DNA of 54,351 nucleotides from Bacteroidales bacterium (GCA_900770215.1 CAAGJW010000011.1:1-54351), one strand, 5' to 3'. Shown: positions 26,623 through 35,822, counted from the stretch's first letter. Numbers and translations: made by a program. The notes: generated by a model not told the origin, from the sequence alone.

Positions 26623-27828
26623 TCATTTCCTGAAAAGGCCGCAGAAATCCAGTATTATCTTGTCGTCGCGCCACTGCAAGGTCTTGAACTGCTTGTGAGC
26701 CGTCAGGAAGGCCACAATGTCGGCATTGTCATAGGCTTCATGGTAATCGGTGAGCTTGAACACATTGTGCTGGCTGATATTGGGCTCGGCAACCATGATG
26801 TCGGCATTGTTGCAACCTTGCATCACCTCGGCAGCTATGCGCTGCGAGGGCGACTCGCGCAAGTCGTCGATATCGGGCTTGAAAGCCAGTCCCATCAAGG
26901 CCACTTTGGGCTTGCGGCTGTGGCTCAACTCAAACTTGAGCATGGCATTTTTCACCTTCTCGGCACACCACTCGGCCTTGTAGTTGTTGACCTGGCGGGC
27001 CGTAGCGATGAGTTTGCTCTCCTGGGGGAAGGCGGCCGTGATAAAGTAAGGGTCGACAGCGATACAATGCCCGCCCACCCCGCAGCCAGGCTGCAGGATG
27101 TTGACACGAGGGTGCTTGTTGGCAAGCGAGATGAGCTCCCACACGTTGATGCCCGCCTCGTCGCAGATGAGCGAGAGCTCGTTGGCAAAAGCAATCTGCA
27201 CGTCGCGACTGGAGTTCTCCACAAGTTTGCACAGCTCGGCCGTGCGGGCATTGGTCTTGTGCAGGGTGCCGACCACAAAGTGAGAGTAAAAGCGAGCGGC
27301 AACGTCGGCAGCGCCATCGGTCAAGCCGCCTATCACACGGTCGTTGTGTACAAGTTCGTAAATCACATTGCCTGGGAGCACACGCTCGGGACAATAGGCA
27401 ATGTGAATTTTGCCTTTGAGCTCGGGACGCTCACTGTAGATAACCTGGGCCATGGCCTCGGTCGTGCCCACGGGCGAGGTCGACTCGATGACAAAGAGGT
27501 TGCCCTCTTGTAGGAAAGGAATAACCGATCGGGTGGCCGCCTCCACAAAGGAGATGTCGGGCTGATGATTTTCTTTGAAAGGAGTGGGCACAACGATGAA
27601 GAAAGCATCGCTGGGCACAGGAGTGGTGCGAGCGACGAGTTTGCCACTATCTACAACCGTCTTGAGCATGGGCTGCAACCCTGGTTCGAGAATGTGGAGC
27701 TCGCTACGCTGTGTTTTTTCAACGACCTCGGCGTTGATGTCGACGCCCACAGTGTCGACGCCGCTGTTGGCGGCGATTATTGCAGTAGGCAGGCCGATGT
27801 AGCCTAAACCTATAAAACAAGCTTTCAT
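26623..27828 (-). CDS. wecC: UDP-N-acetyl-D-mannosaminuronate dehydrogenase
   Basis: The product has 401 residues of the UDP-glucose/GDP-mannose dehydrogenase family. GLGYIGLPTA at 8-17 is the NAD-binding motif of the WecC/ManNAc dehydrogenase branch. YCPERVLPGN and PGCGVGGHCIAVDPYF follow, the latter with catalytic Cys255. It oxidises UDP-ManNAc twice to UDP-ManNAcA in the cytoplasm. The GT26 protein at 31976-32674 could use that product. No UDP-GlcNAc 2-epimerase (WecB) or WecA-type initiating transferase is present in the window, so they must be encoded elsewhere. Confidence 0.92.
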   Translation of the reverse strand: MKACFIGLGYIGLPTAIIAANSGVDTVGVDINAEVVEKTQRSELHILEPGLQPMLKTVVDSGKLVARTTPVPSDAFFIVVPTPFKENHQPDISFVEAATRSVIPFLQEGNLFVIESTSPVGTTEAMAQVIYSERPELKGKIHIAYCPERVLPGNVIYELVHNDRVIGGLTDGAADVAARFYSHFVVGTLHKTNARTAELCKLVENSSRDVQIAFANELSLICDEAGINVWELISLANKHPRVNILQPGCGVGGHCIAVDPYFITAAFPQESKLIATARQVNNYKAEWCAEKVKNAMLKFELSHSRKPKVALMGLAFKPDIDDLRESPSQRIAAEVMQGCNNADIMVAEPNISQHNVFKLTDYHEAYDNADIVAFLTAHKQFKTLQWRDDKIILDFCGLFRK

Positions 27829-27858
27829 TGAGGAAGAAAAATAATCTAAAATTTGAGT

Positions 27859-30255
27859 TTATCGGTTATTTCCATAGCCGTAGCCATAACCATAACTGTA
27901 GCCATATTTGTGATAGCCATAGCCTCCCACCTGGGGCGTGGTACCGTTGAAGATGATGACCATGTTGCCATAGCGTTTCTCAACATAGTACTTCTCGATG
28001 TCGGGCAGAACCCCGCGGTCGAGCAGGCCAGAGCGGATGACAAAGACAGTCATGTCGCAGAACTTGTTCACAATCGAAGCATCGGCCACGATCTCGACAG
28101 GCGGACAGTCGATGAAGATGTAATCATACTTGTCGTGCATCTTGTTGAGAAGTCCCGGAAGCCGCTCGCTGAAGAGCAGCTCGGTGGGATTGGGCGGAAT
28201 GGTGCCCACAGGGATGATATCGAGATTGACGTGGGTCTTCTCCTTTATCAGAATTGCATCGGTGTTGTCGACACGCTCATTGAGATAATCGGAGATGCCC
28301 ACCTTGGGAGAGTCGACAAAGGTGGAAAGCGAGGCCTTGCGCATGTCGAGGTCGATGACGAGCACTTTCTTGCCCTTGATAGCGAAGCTTGTGGCAAGGT
28401 TCATCGTGATAAAGGTCTTGCCCGAGCCAGCGTTGGCCGAAGTGAACATGATGGTCTTGGTGCGGCCAGCCTTGCCCGAGATAAACTCAAGATTGGTGCG
28501 CACCACACGGAAGGCCTCGTTGATCTCGTTGCGGCTTTGCTCCTTGACCACAATGCGGCGCACGTCGTTTCGCTTGTTCAAGAACGAGAGCAAGCCAGTG
28601 TGTCGCTTGTAGGAAAGCGGCAACTCGCCGATGAAGGGTATCGTGAGCGACTTCAAGTCCTTGCGTGTGCGCACGGCCGTGTCGAGATTGTTGATGATGA
28701 GGAGTATCAGCGTGGGGATGAGCAATGCAACGAAGATGGCGATAAGGAAGATCGTGCTCTTCACCGGCTTGGTGGGAGTGTTCTTGCCCGAAGGGGGATT
28801 GAGCATCTTGGTATTGTAGGCCGTGAAAGCCTTCGACAGCTGGTTTTCCTCACGTTTCTGCAGCAAGAAGGTGTAGAGTTCCTCTTTCACCTTTTGCTGG
28901 CGCTCGACGCTGAGCAAGTACTTGGCTTGAGTGGGGTTGGTGGCAATCTGCTCCTTTGCCTCACTTTCGCTTCCTTGCAGCCCGTTGATTTTGTCGGTCA
29001 ACGTGGCTATCACGGTGTTGATCGAGGCCATGATTGAGACTTTCATGGCCTGGAGCGACTGGTCGAGGTCGATGACAAGCGGATTGGAGGTGCTGCTGTT
29101 GGCCACAAGATTGTTGCGCTGCAACACTTTCTCGTTGTAGCTGCCTATTTGCTGAGACAATACGGTGTTGTCAATGCCTGTATTGGCAGGCAGGATTTTG
29201 TAGGCACCCTCGCTCATCTGCTTCTTGATATACTTGGCCATGTAGAGCTGGTTTTCAAAATCAAGCAGCTGCTGGCTGGTTTGATCAGCCTTGTTCAGGT
29301 TGAGCGCGGCATTGGCGGCAACATCGGGCACCATGTTCTTGCTCTTATAGGAGGAGATGTCCTCGTCGACATTGCTCAGCTCGGCCTCGATGGCCCTGAG
29401 CTCCTGGTCGATAAATTGCGAGGTGCTGATTGCCTGTTGGTTGATATCTTCCACCCACTTCTTGTTGTAGACCACATAGAGGCGATTGAGCACGTCCTCG
29501 GCGCGGAAGGGGTTCTCGTCGTTGAGCGTGAGATCGACAACCGACGAGTTGTCGTCGTTGAGCTCCACTTTCAACCCGTGGTCGAGGGCGCCCGCCACGG
29601 CCTTGACGCTGCGGTGCGACACCTGGATGGGGCTGCCGTACTTACCCACGTAGTAGGAAGTGGGGTTGACTATGACATTGCCCACCGGGGTCTTGGTGAT
29701 GGTGCCGAAGCGCATAGTGACGGGCTGGGCCTCCTTCTCGATGCCATTGACAATGAAGTTGCTCAATCTCACAACACCGCTGCGGGGCAGCTCGAGGGTG
29801 AAATCGATCGACTGCTCCTCGCCGGCATCGGGCAGGATGACGTTGACGGGAAGCGACCGGCCGTAGAGAATGTTGTCGTGAAAAGTGCCCTTGATGGCAT
29901 ATTGCATGTCGATGCGCAGCTCGCGCACCACTTCTTCCATGTAGGTAGGCGACTTGAGCGTGATCATCTCGTTGTAGAGGTTGGTGTTGCTCTTGCCTAT
30001 GCCCATGCTTGAGAACTGGCCAAACTGGCTCGAAATCGATGAGTTGTTGTCCTCGTCTTTGATCAAGATAGAGGCCTGGCGTGTATAGACGGGCTGCGAA
30101 CACAATATATACAAGCAGGCAAGACCAAGCATGACGATAAACGAGATCAGGAACCAATACCACTTGGCTGCGCACAGGTAGAGGAAGTCCTGGATATTGA
30201 TTGATTGATTCTCGTTTTTGTCTTGGTCTTGTCCGTAATAATAATCTTCTGCCAT
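27859..30255 (-). CDS. Wzc-like polysaccharide co-polymerase with BY-kinase domain
   Basis: The product has 798 residues. The N-terminus is cytoplasmic, then a first membrane helix (WFLISFIVMLGLACLYIL, about 34-51), a Wzz domain, a coiled-coil periplasmic part rich in Q, E and K (about 280-480), a second helix near 500 (IFLIAIFVALLIPTLILLI), and a C-terminal tyrosine autokinase with Walker A in SANAGSGKTF and Walker A' VLVIDLDMRK. The last 22 residues carry eight tyrosines (GYGYHKYGYSYGYGYG region), the phosphorylation cluster. It controls chain length and export with Wza, whose gene is 24 bases upstream. Confidence 0.93.
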   Translation of the reverse strand: MAEDYYYGQDQDKNENQSINIQDFLYLCAAKWYWFLISFIVMLGLACLYILCSQPVYTRQASILIKDEDNNSSISSQFGQFSSMGIGKSNTNLYNEMITLKSPTYMEEVVRELRIDMQYAIKGTFHDNILYGRSLPVNVILPDAGEEQSIDFTLELPRSGVVRLSNFIVNGIEKEAQPVTMRFGTITKTPVGNVIVNPTSYYVGKYGSPIQVSHRSVKAVAGALDHGLKVELNDDNSSVVDLTLNDENPFRAEDVLNRLYVVYNKKWVEDINQQAISTSQFIDQELRAIEAELSNVDEDISSYKSKNMVPDVAANAALNLNKADQTSQQLLDFENQLYMAKYIKKQMSEGAYKILPANTGIDNTVLSQQIGSYNEKVLQRNNLVANSSTSNPLVIDLDQSLQAMKVSIMASINTVIATLTDKINGLQGSESEAKEQIATNPTQAKYLLSVERQQKVKEELYTFLLQKREENQLSKAFTAYNTKMLNPPSGKNTPTKPVKSTIFLIAIFVALLIPTLILLIINNLDTAVRTRKDLKSLTIPFIGELPLSYKRHTGLLSFLNKRNDVRRIVVKEQSRNEINEAFRVVRTNLEFISGKAGRTKTIMFTSANAGSGKTFITMNLATSFAIKGKKVLVIDLDMRKASLSTFVDSPKVGISDYLNERVDNTDAILIKEKTHVNLDIIPVGTIPPNPTELLFSERLPGLLNKMHDKYDYIFIDCPPVEIVADASIVNKFCDMTVFVIRSGLLDRGVLPDIEKYYVEKRYGNMVIIFNGTTPQVGGYGYHKYGYSYGYGYGYGNNR

Positions 30256-30279
30256 GTTGTGATGTATAGATACTTGTTG

Positions 30280-31077
30280 TTACTTGGTGATGAGCACGAT
30301 GACGGTAGTGATGAGTGAGGCAAGCGAGATCCACAGCGACGGCTGGAGAAAGGCATTGCCCGTGCCGGTCGACTCGCGGGCCCTCTTGTCGTTGGGCTCA
30401 ACATAAATCACGTCGTTTTGCTTCAAGTAGAAGGCGGGTGACTCATAGAGCTCCTTGCCATTGGACAAGTTGAGACGATAGCTCACCTGCTTGCCGCCTT
30501 CCTCACGCAACACGAGCACGTTGTCGCGACGGCCGTAGATAGTAAGGTCGCCAGCGCGGCTTATTGCATCGATGATGGTAACCTGGTCGCGATCGAGGTT
30601 GAAGCGTCCTGGATTCTTCACCTCGCCAATGACCGAAAAGAACAAGTCCTGGAAGTCGACCGTGACAGTGGGATCCTTGATATAGTTGCCGTTGACAAGT
30701 GTTGTCTTTATAAACTTGGCTACCTCGCCACGCGTCATGCCAGCAATGTGGAGCTTACCCACGACAGGAAAATCGATGTTGCCGCTCTCGTCGACGGTGT
30801 AGCTGGCAATGTTGGAAGTACTGAGCGAACTCTTGTCGGTCGATGACGAGGAGTAATGCCCCACGATGTTAAGGTTGTACAGATAGGCCAATTGGGGATC
30901 CTTGCTGCTGACCAAGATCGACATCTTATCGCCTGGCTGGATGCGAATGAAATGCGAATTGTCCAGCGTTTTTACTTCACCTGGCTGCACGTCTTGGAAA
31001 TATCCGAGTTTGGGTACCTGGCAGCTCGCCAGCACGAGAGCCAAAAAGGCAATCCCCAGTAAATGTTTTATTTTCAT
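30280..31077 (-). CDS. Wza-like polysaccharide export lipoprotein
   Basis: The product has 265 residues. The signal sequence ends in a lipobox LASC with lipidated Cys19. The Poly_export domain follows (SHFIRIQPGDKMSILVSSKDPQLA, IDFPVVGKLHIAGMTRGEVAKFI), then a SLBB-type segment (FSVIGEVKNPGRFNLDRDQVTIIDAISRAGDLTIYGRRDNVLVLRE). A C-terminal hydrophobic helix (SLWISLASLITTVIVLI) fits the short Bacteroidetes Wza form. It forms the outer-membrane export channel together with Wzc in the periplasm. Confidence 0.92.
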   Translation of the reverse strand: MKIKHLLGIAFLALVLASCQVPKLGYFQDVQPGEVKTLDNSHFIRIQPGDKMSILVSSKDPQLAYLYNLNIVGHYSSSSTDKSSLSTSNIASYTVDESGNIDFPVVGKLHIAGMTRGEVAKFIKTTLVNGNYIKDPTVTVDFQDLFFSVIGEVKNPGRFNLDRDQVTIIDAISRAGDLTIYGRRDNVLVLREEGGKQVSYRLNLSNGKELYESPAFYLKQNDVIYVEPNDKRARESTGTGNAFLQPSLWISLASLITTVIVLITK

Positions 31078-31159
31078 TATGTAGAAGTTATTTGTTTAGT
31101 CACAAGTTAAGTGTATCTATAATTGTGTGTGGGTGTGGGTGCATATATAAAACATGCGG

Positions 31160-31720
31160 TCAATGCTGCGCCTCGTCGATGACCTCAAGAAAGTCGGGCG
31201 ATACTTGGGCAAAAGCCACGGCTATGACATTGCTTATTGCCAGCACCACACTCTTGCTGCGGTGGCCCTTGACCTTGATGAAAATGCCCTCTTTGCCGTC
31301 GAGAGGCCCGCCGTGTATGCGCACCTTGGCACCACGGGCAAGATTGAGCTCCTCGGGTTTAAAGTATACGCAATTGAGGCCACTGTTTTGCGTGACTTCG
31401 ATAAACTGGCTCATCTCCTTGTCCTTGACCACGATGGGCACATTGCGGCCGTTTTCCCTGGCGGTCATGTACTGCAAGTAGGGCAGTCTCGCCTTGAAAC
31501 GCTGCACTTCGGCCTTGGGGGCATGAATGAAGAGCAGGTTGTGAATTGCCGGCCTGAGCAGGCGCCGCGACTTGTTGCGCACCTTCTCGATCACGTAGTG
31601 CATGGGGATGAAGCTCTCCATGCCAGCATCGTCGAGCAACCGCCGTGCCATGAGCTCGCGACCATAGGTGACTCGCATCGCGAACCACTTGGGATTGCTA
31701 TCGTCGACTGTAACGGCCAT
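31160..31720 (-). CDS. UpxY-family transcription antiterminator
   Basis: The product has 186 residues with a NusG N-terminal domain: KWFAMRVTYGRELMARRLLDDAGMESFIP, then a C-terminal KOW-like part (GAKVRIHGGPLDGKEGIFIKVKG). UpxY proteins of Bacteroides are encoded first in capsule operons, act on the 5' leader of their own operon and allow RNA polymerase to read through the long locus. This gene has exactly that place: it is preceded by a leader of about 150 bases with its own promoter (31872-31902) and followed after 82 bases by wza. No UpxZ-like partner gene is seen. Confidence 0.88.
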   Translation of the reverse strand: MAVTVDDSNPKWFAMRVTYGRELMARRLLDDAGMESFIPMHYVIEKVRNKSRRLLRPAIHNLLFIHAPKAEVQRFKARLPYLQYMTARENGRNVPIVVKDKEMSQFIEVTQNSGLNCVYFKPEELNLARGAKVRIHGGPLDGKEGIFIKVKGHRSKSVVLAISNVIAVAFAQVSPDFLEVIDEAQH

Positions 31721-31753
31721 TTCAACACTATATTCATCGAAGGGTTAAAGAGA

Positions 31754-31772
31754 CCAAAGTATATACCTTTGG
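31754..31772 (-). promoter_or_regulatory. Leader hairpin upstream of the UpxY-type gene
   Basis: CCAAAG at 31754-31759 and CTTTGG at 31767-31772 form a perfect 6-bp stem with a 7-nt AT-only-plus-C loop inside the 5' leader of the capsule operon. Antiterminators of this family work on the leader, so this is a candidate recognition or pause hairpin; that role is inferred. Confidence 0.4.
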
Positions 31773-31871
31773 GGCATCGAACACCTTACAAACAATTGAT
31801 GCTCAACAATTTAAATCAAAATCAAAGAAAATATCGCCGAAACACGAGGTTCAGCCATCGTCTTTGTTATG

Positions 31872-31902
31872 CAAATATAGAGATTTATCGCCAAACTTGC
31901 AA
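31872..31902 (-). promoter_or_regulatory. Promoter of the capsule operon
   Basis: On the minus strand TTG, 20 bp, TATATTTG, a full match to the -7 consensus. The transcript would start about 145 bases before the UpxY-type gene. No flanking inverted repeats that would suggest an invertible promoter were seen. Confidence 0.65.
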
Positions 31903-31975
31903 TTATCGACTTGGAATTAAATGAACGCCCGAAAAAAAATTTGGGCCCCGTTGCAGCTCCTCCCCAATGGCACTC

Positions 31976-32674
31976 CTACACCCGGTGCAGCAGTAGTTTC
32001 ACAGCCAGTTTCAAGATGGGAAGCTGGCGCTTGAAACGCCTGGGATTGGTCACAAAGCGATAGGCAAACTCCAGGTTGTGGTCGAGCCACCACTTGGGAG
32101 CGCGTTGCGAGTGGCCGGTGTAAACGTCGAAGCTGCCCCCCAAGCCCTGGTAGAGTGCACGGTGGTGCTTCATCATCTCGCTCATGAGCAATTCCTGCTT
32201 GGGCGAGCCCATGGCAACAAACACGATGTCGGGCTTAAGCTCTACGATCTGGGCGATGAGCTGGTTGCGATCCTCCTCGCCGTTCAAGTAACCATCGCGG
32301 TAGCCCACAATGTTGATATCGGGGTAAGACTGCTTGAGGCGAGCCACAGTCTGCTCTATCACCTCACGCCGGCTACCTATGAGATAGAACGACTTGGTAG
32401 CATGGTAACGGGCCACAATATCGAGCCACAACTCACAGCCAGGTATCTTGCAGGTGTCCTTAAAGCCCTTTTGCCTCAAGGCCATCACGGCCCCAGTGCC
32501 ATCGCAGTAGCCTATATTGCTGTTGATGATGCCACGTGTCGCGCTGGTGGCATGCATGAGCTTCTCGGCATTGATGGCCACCAGTATGGCTTGGCGGCCG
32601 TCGATATAGTTCAGCAGCTGCCTGCGTGACGAGAACGGATATATCTCTACCCCATTAATGTTGACCCTTTGCAT
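31976..32674 (-). CDS. WecG/TagA/CpsF family glycosyltransferase (GT26)
   Basis: The product has 232 residues. The family landmarks are AINAEKLMHA, GYCDGTGAVMAL (with the conserved Asp), PGCELWLDI, FYLIGSRREVIEQ, IVGYRDGYL, IVFVAMGSPKQELLM and the end VGGSFDVYTG-like GLGGSFDVYTGHSQRAPKWW. GT26 enzymes transfer ManNAc or ManNAcA to lipid-linked GlcNAc; given wecC in the neighbouring operon, ManNAcA transfer (WecG role) is likely but inferred. The ATG at 32674 overlaps the end of the upstream toroid gene by 20 bases, so the two are coupled. Confidence 0.9.
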   Translation of the reverse strand: MQRVNINGVEIYPFSSRRQLLNYIDGRQAILVAINAEKLMHATSATRGIINSNIGYCDGTGAVMALRQKGFKDTCKIPGCELWLDIVARYHATKSFYLIGSRREVIEQTVARLKQSYPDINIVGYRDGYLNGEEDRNQLIAQIVELKPDIVFVAMGSPKQELLMSEMMKHHRALYQGLGGSFDVYTGHSQRAPKWWLDHNLEFAYRFVTNPRRFKRQLPILKLAVKLLLHRV

Positions 32675-33866
32675 AGACTTCTTTCAAATAATAACTCATG
32701 GCGCAGAACATGAATGCATTGCTCCAGCGCATGTAGGGAATGCGAGAACTCACAATTTTTTTCAACTGGTAATAGAAATAGCCCTTTTTGTCTTGCATGT
32801 GCGTTATTGTCCAGTCCATGACCTGCGAGGCAAGCCGGCGGTTGTCGTCAAAGCGTTGCAAGATTGAGATCGTGACCATGAGCTGCGCCGGGCAGTGAAT
32901 GTCGATGGGAAAAGTGCGGTTGTTGTAATACCGGGGCTTGCCGCCATCGAGGAAGAAATTGCCGATGTAGTAATCAAAACCCTTGTCGATACAGGGAAGG
33001 CACGAGCTGTCGCCCGTGTTGTCGCTATAAACCTTCAAGGCCTCAAGATTGTAGCCTGTGTGAAAGCTGTCGACCCAATCCTGAAAGGGCTGGCAGCCAT
33101 AGGGCCACGAGCCGTCGGGGCGTTGCAACTGGCAACAAGCCTCGACCGAGGCCTGTGCGGCCTCACGGCACGAGATGTCGCCCGTGTACTTATAGGCGAT
33201 GCTCAAGAGCTCGCTGCCCAGCAGCGAGGCATTGACGACCGTGTTGTGCCCGCTGAGAGGGCTGTAGGAAAAGAGGAAACCCGTGCCTTGAGGCGTGCGG
33301 TGCAAGTCGTGCATGACAAAGCCCGCTGTCGAGAGCACAGCCTCGAGCAGCCGCTCATCGCCGTTTATCTTGTAGGCCGAGAGCAGAGCCGTGGCACAAA
33401 ACTTGGTGGCGACAACGGTGGGAGTATACTTAGGGAACAGGAACTCACGCCGCGACTGCCAGTCGAAGTTGTAGCCCCAGCAACTGCCGTGGTAGTTGCC
33501 TGCCGAGCGCAGCTCGAGCAGCAACGCCGCCAGGCTGCCAATCTGGCCCTTGATCGTGTCGAGAGAGCCTAATTGGCTCGACAATGCCGGATTGCGCTTC
33601 ACAGCCTCATAGATGTTGCAATAGCCTTGCAGAAACAAGCCCACACCCTTGGCATTGTACTGCTTGGGCACCATGGCCAGGCGTCGCAAGTTGAAGGGCG
33701 AGCGCTTGAAGGCCTGTATCATGACCAGGCGGCACAAGGCACTGTGCTTCAATCCTGGCATGGATTGAAACAAACGTGAGTTGAGACCGTCGTAGGGATC
33801 CCAACCCTTGTAACCTTCAGCCTCGCAATAGTGCTTAAGCTTGATAAAAGATGCTATAAAATCCAT
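32655..33866 (-). CDS. Capsule-locus alpha/alpha-toroid protein of unknown function
   Basis: The product has 403 residues. It contains AEGYKGWDPYDGLNSRLF at the start, then GNYHGSCWGYNFDWQSR, GTGFLFSYSP, GSWPYGCQPFQDWVDSFHTGYNLEAL and FFLDGGKPRYYNNRTFPIDIHCPAQLM. Repeated helical segments with conserved aromatic and Gly-Trp pieces suggest an alpha/alpha toroid, like proteins in Bacteroidales polysaccharide loci that are sometimes mis-named delta-aminolevulinate dehydratase. A sugar-epimerising or lyase-like activity is possible, but no catalytic set can be named. The ATG at 33866 is chosen because homology starts there and a promoter ends only 10 bases upstream; the longer frame to 34064 would run through the groL terminator. 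Confidence 0.7.
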   Translation of the reverse strand: MDFIASFIKLKHYCEAEGYKGWDPYDGLNSRLFQSMPGLKHSALCRLVMIQAFKRSPFNLRRLAMVPKQYNAKGVGLFLQGYCNIYEAVKRNPALSSQLGSLDTIKGQIGSLAALLLELRSAGNYHGSCWGYNFDWQSRREFLFPKYTPTVVATKFCATALLSAYKINGDERLLEAVLSTAGFVMHDLHRTPQGTGFLFSYSPLSGHNTVVNASLLGSELLSIAYKYTGDISCREAAQASVEACCQLQRPDGSWPYGCQPFQDWVDSFHTGYNLEALKVYSDNTGDSSCLPCIDKGFDYYIGNFFLDGGKPRYYNNRTFPIDIHCPAQLMVTISILQRFDDNRRLASQVMDWTITHMQDKKGYFYYQLKKIVSSRIPYMRWSNAFMFCAMSYYLKEVYAKGQH

Positions 33867-33875
33867 TACGACACA

Positions 33876-33907
33876 CAAAAGTATCCAAAAAGCCACAAAC
33901 CACCAAA
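33876..33907 (-). promoter_or_regulatory. Promoter of the toroid-wecG-like module, near-leaderless
   Basis: On the minus strand TTTG, 20 bp, TACTTTTG, a full consensus match. The -7 box ends at 33876 and the ATG is at 33866, so the mRNA would have only a few bases before the start codon. Confidence 0.6.
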
Positions 33908-33984
33908 TTTTGCAAGTAAAGATGTCATTAATATTTAATTGTGGTTTAAATATGGCAACAAGAAGCGGCATTTTGGCCATATAA

Positions 33985-34032
33985 ACAAAAAACCGGAGAA
34001 TGACGACCCTGTGTGAATCGCATTCTCCGGTG
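33985..34032 (-). terminator. Rho-independent terminator of groSL
   Basis: On the minus strand a perfect 10-bp or longer stem (CCGGAGAATG with its complement) is followed by TTTTTTG, 76 bases after the groL stop. Confidence 0.9.
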
Positions 34033-34107
34033 CTTATGTTGAGAGTGATTGTTGCCTGGGCCACGTGTGGCCGTCAACAATTCACATGCAATGTGTTTCG
34101 ATATTCT

Positions 34108-35736
34108 TTACATCATGCCGCCCATGCCTGGCTGAGCTGCGGGTGCTGCAGGCTGAGGCTCTTTTTTCTCGGCAATCACGCACTCGGTAGTGAGGAACAT
34201 GCCTGCGATAGAGGCTGCATTCTCAAGAGCGATACGGGCAACCTTGGCCGGGTCGATGACACCAGTCTCAAAGAGGTTCTCATATTTCTCGGTGCGGGCA
34301 TTGTAACCGTAGTCACCCTTGCCGTTGCGCACCTCGTTGACGACCACAGCGCCCTCAAGGCCGGCATTGTTCACGATCTGGCGCAGCGGCTCCTCGATGG
34401 CACGCTTCACGATGTGGATACCCGTGGTCTCGTCATCGTTCTCGCCCTTCAAGCCCTCGAGAGCATCGATGCTGCGTATGTAGGCCACGCCGCCGCCAGG
34501 CACGATACCCTCGGCCACAGCTGCACGCGTAGCACTCAGTGCATCGTCGACACGGTCTTTCTTCTCCTTCATCTCCACCTCGCTGGGTGCACCGATGTAG
34601 AGCACTGCCACACCACCGGCGAGCTTAGCCAGGCGCTCTTGCAGTTTCTCCTTGTCGTAGGTCGACTTGGTATTCTCAATCTGGGTGCGTATTTGAGCCA
34701 CGCGCTCCTTGATATTCTCCTTGGCACCAGCACCGTTCACGATAGTTGTATTCTCCTTGGTCACAGTCACCTTCTCGGCGCTGCCCAGCATGTCCATCGT
34801 GGCACCGTCGAGCTTGATACCCTTGTCCTCGCTGATGACGAGACCGCCAGTGAGGATAGCGATATCCTCGAGCATCTCCTTGCGACGGTCGCCGAAGCCA
34901 GGAGCCTTGACGGCACACACCTTCAACGAGCCACGCAGGCGGTTGACAACCAGCGTTGCAAGAGCCTCGCTGTCAACATCCTCGGCAATGATGAGCAACG
35001 GGCGGCCGCTTTGGGCAGTCTGCTCAAGGATTGGGAGCATGTCTTTGAGCACCGAGATCTTCTTGTCATAGATCAAGATGTAGGGGTGTTCCATCTCGCA
35101 AGCCATCTTCTCGCTGTTGGTTACAAAATAGGGCGAGATATAGCCACGGTCGAACTGCATACCCTCGACCACGTCGACGTGGGTATCGGTACCCTTGGCT
35201 TCCTCGACGGTGATAACGCCGTCTTTCTTCACCTTCTTCATAGCCTCGGCAATGAGCTCGCCAATCTTGGCATCGCCGTTGGCACTCACGCGAGCCACAT
35301 TCTCGATCTTGCTGAAGTCGTCGCCCACTTCTTGCGACTGCTCCTTGATGCTCTCGACCACCTTGGCCACAGCCTTGTCGATACCGCGCTTGAGGTCCAT
35401 GGGATTGGCCCCTGCCTCGACGTTGCGCAACCCCTCGGTCACAATAGCCTGGGCAAGCACAGTGGCAGTAGTGGTGCCGTCGCCGGCATCGTCGTTGGTC
35501 TTGGAAGCAACCTCCTTGACCAGCTGTGCACCTATGTTTTCAAACTCATCGTCGAGCTCTACTTCACGTGCCACGCTCACACCATCCTTGGTGATGTGCG
35601 GAGCACCGAACTTCTTGTCGAGAATCACATTGCGTCCCTTGGGACCAAGTGTAACCTTAACGGCGTTGCTCAGCTGGTCAACACCTTTCTTGAGAGCCTC
35701 GCGGGCCTTGATGTCAAATTTTATTTCTTTAGCCAT
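34108..35736 (-). CDS. groL: Chaperonin GroEL
   Basis: The product has 542 residues, full length for GroEL. Landmarks include KVTLGPKGRNVILDKKFGAP near the N-terminus, DGTTTATVLAQAIV (ATP site), the apical segment IISPYFVTNSEKM, AVKAPGFGDRRKEMLEDIA, and the flexible C-terminal GMGGMM tail. With GroES it forms the ATP-driven folding chamber of the cytoplasm. It lies 86 bases after groS in the same transcript and ends before a strong terminator. Confidence 0.99.
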   Translation of the reverse strand: MAKEIKFDIKAREALKKGVDQLSNAVKVTLGPKGRNVILDKKFGAPHITKDGVSVAREVELDDEFENIGAQLVKEVASKTNDDAGDGTTTATVLAQAIVTEGLRNVEAGANPMDLKRGIDKAVAKVVESIKEQSQEVGDDFSKIENVARVSANGDAKIGELIAEAMKKVKKDGVITVEEAKGTDTHVDVVEGMQFDRGYISPYFVTNSEKMACEMEHPYILIYDKKISVLKDMLPILEQTAQSGRPLLIIAEDVDSEALATLVVNRLRGSLKVCAVKAPGFGDRRKEMLEDIAILTGGLVISEDKGIKLDGATMDMLGSAEKVTVTKENTTIVNGAGAKENIKERVAQIRTQIENTKSTYDKEKLQERLAKLAGGVAVLYIGAPSEVEMKEKKDRVDDALSATRAAVAEGIVPGGGVAYIRSIDALEGLKGENDDETTGIHIVKRAIEEPLRQIVNNAGLEGAVVVNEVRNGKGDYGYNARTEKYENLFETGVIDPAKVARIALENAASIAGMFLTTECVIAEKKEPQPAAPAAQPGMGGMM

Positions 35737-35822
35737 AATGATTTAGTCTCCTGTTGAATGAAACGAATTTAGTTGTATAATAGATAAATTAAAGATGTGA
35801 AAATTAAGCAAACGGAAGCTGG

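Noticed and set aside
31925..31975. Terminator after the GT26 gene
   Set aside because: A run of T is present on the minus strand but only a 5-bp stem (TTGGG/CCCAA) can be formed, so I did not list it.
31721..31975. Invertible capsule promoter
   Set aside because: No pair of inverted repeats flanking the promoter could be found by eye and no recombinase gene is near.
34000..35757. 585-codon open frame on the plus strand
   Set aside because: Antisense shadow of groL, and it begins inside the groL terminator.
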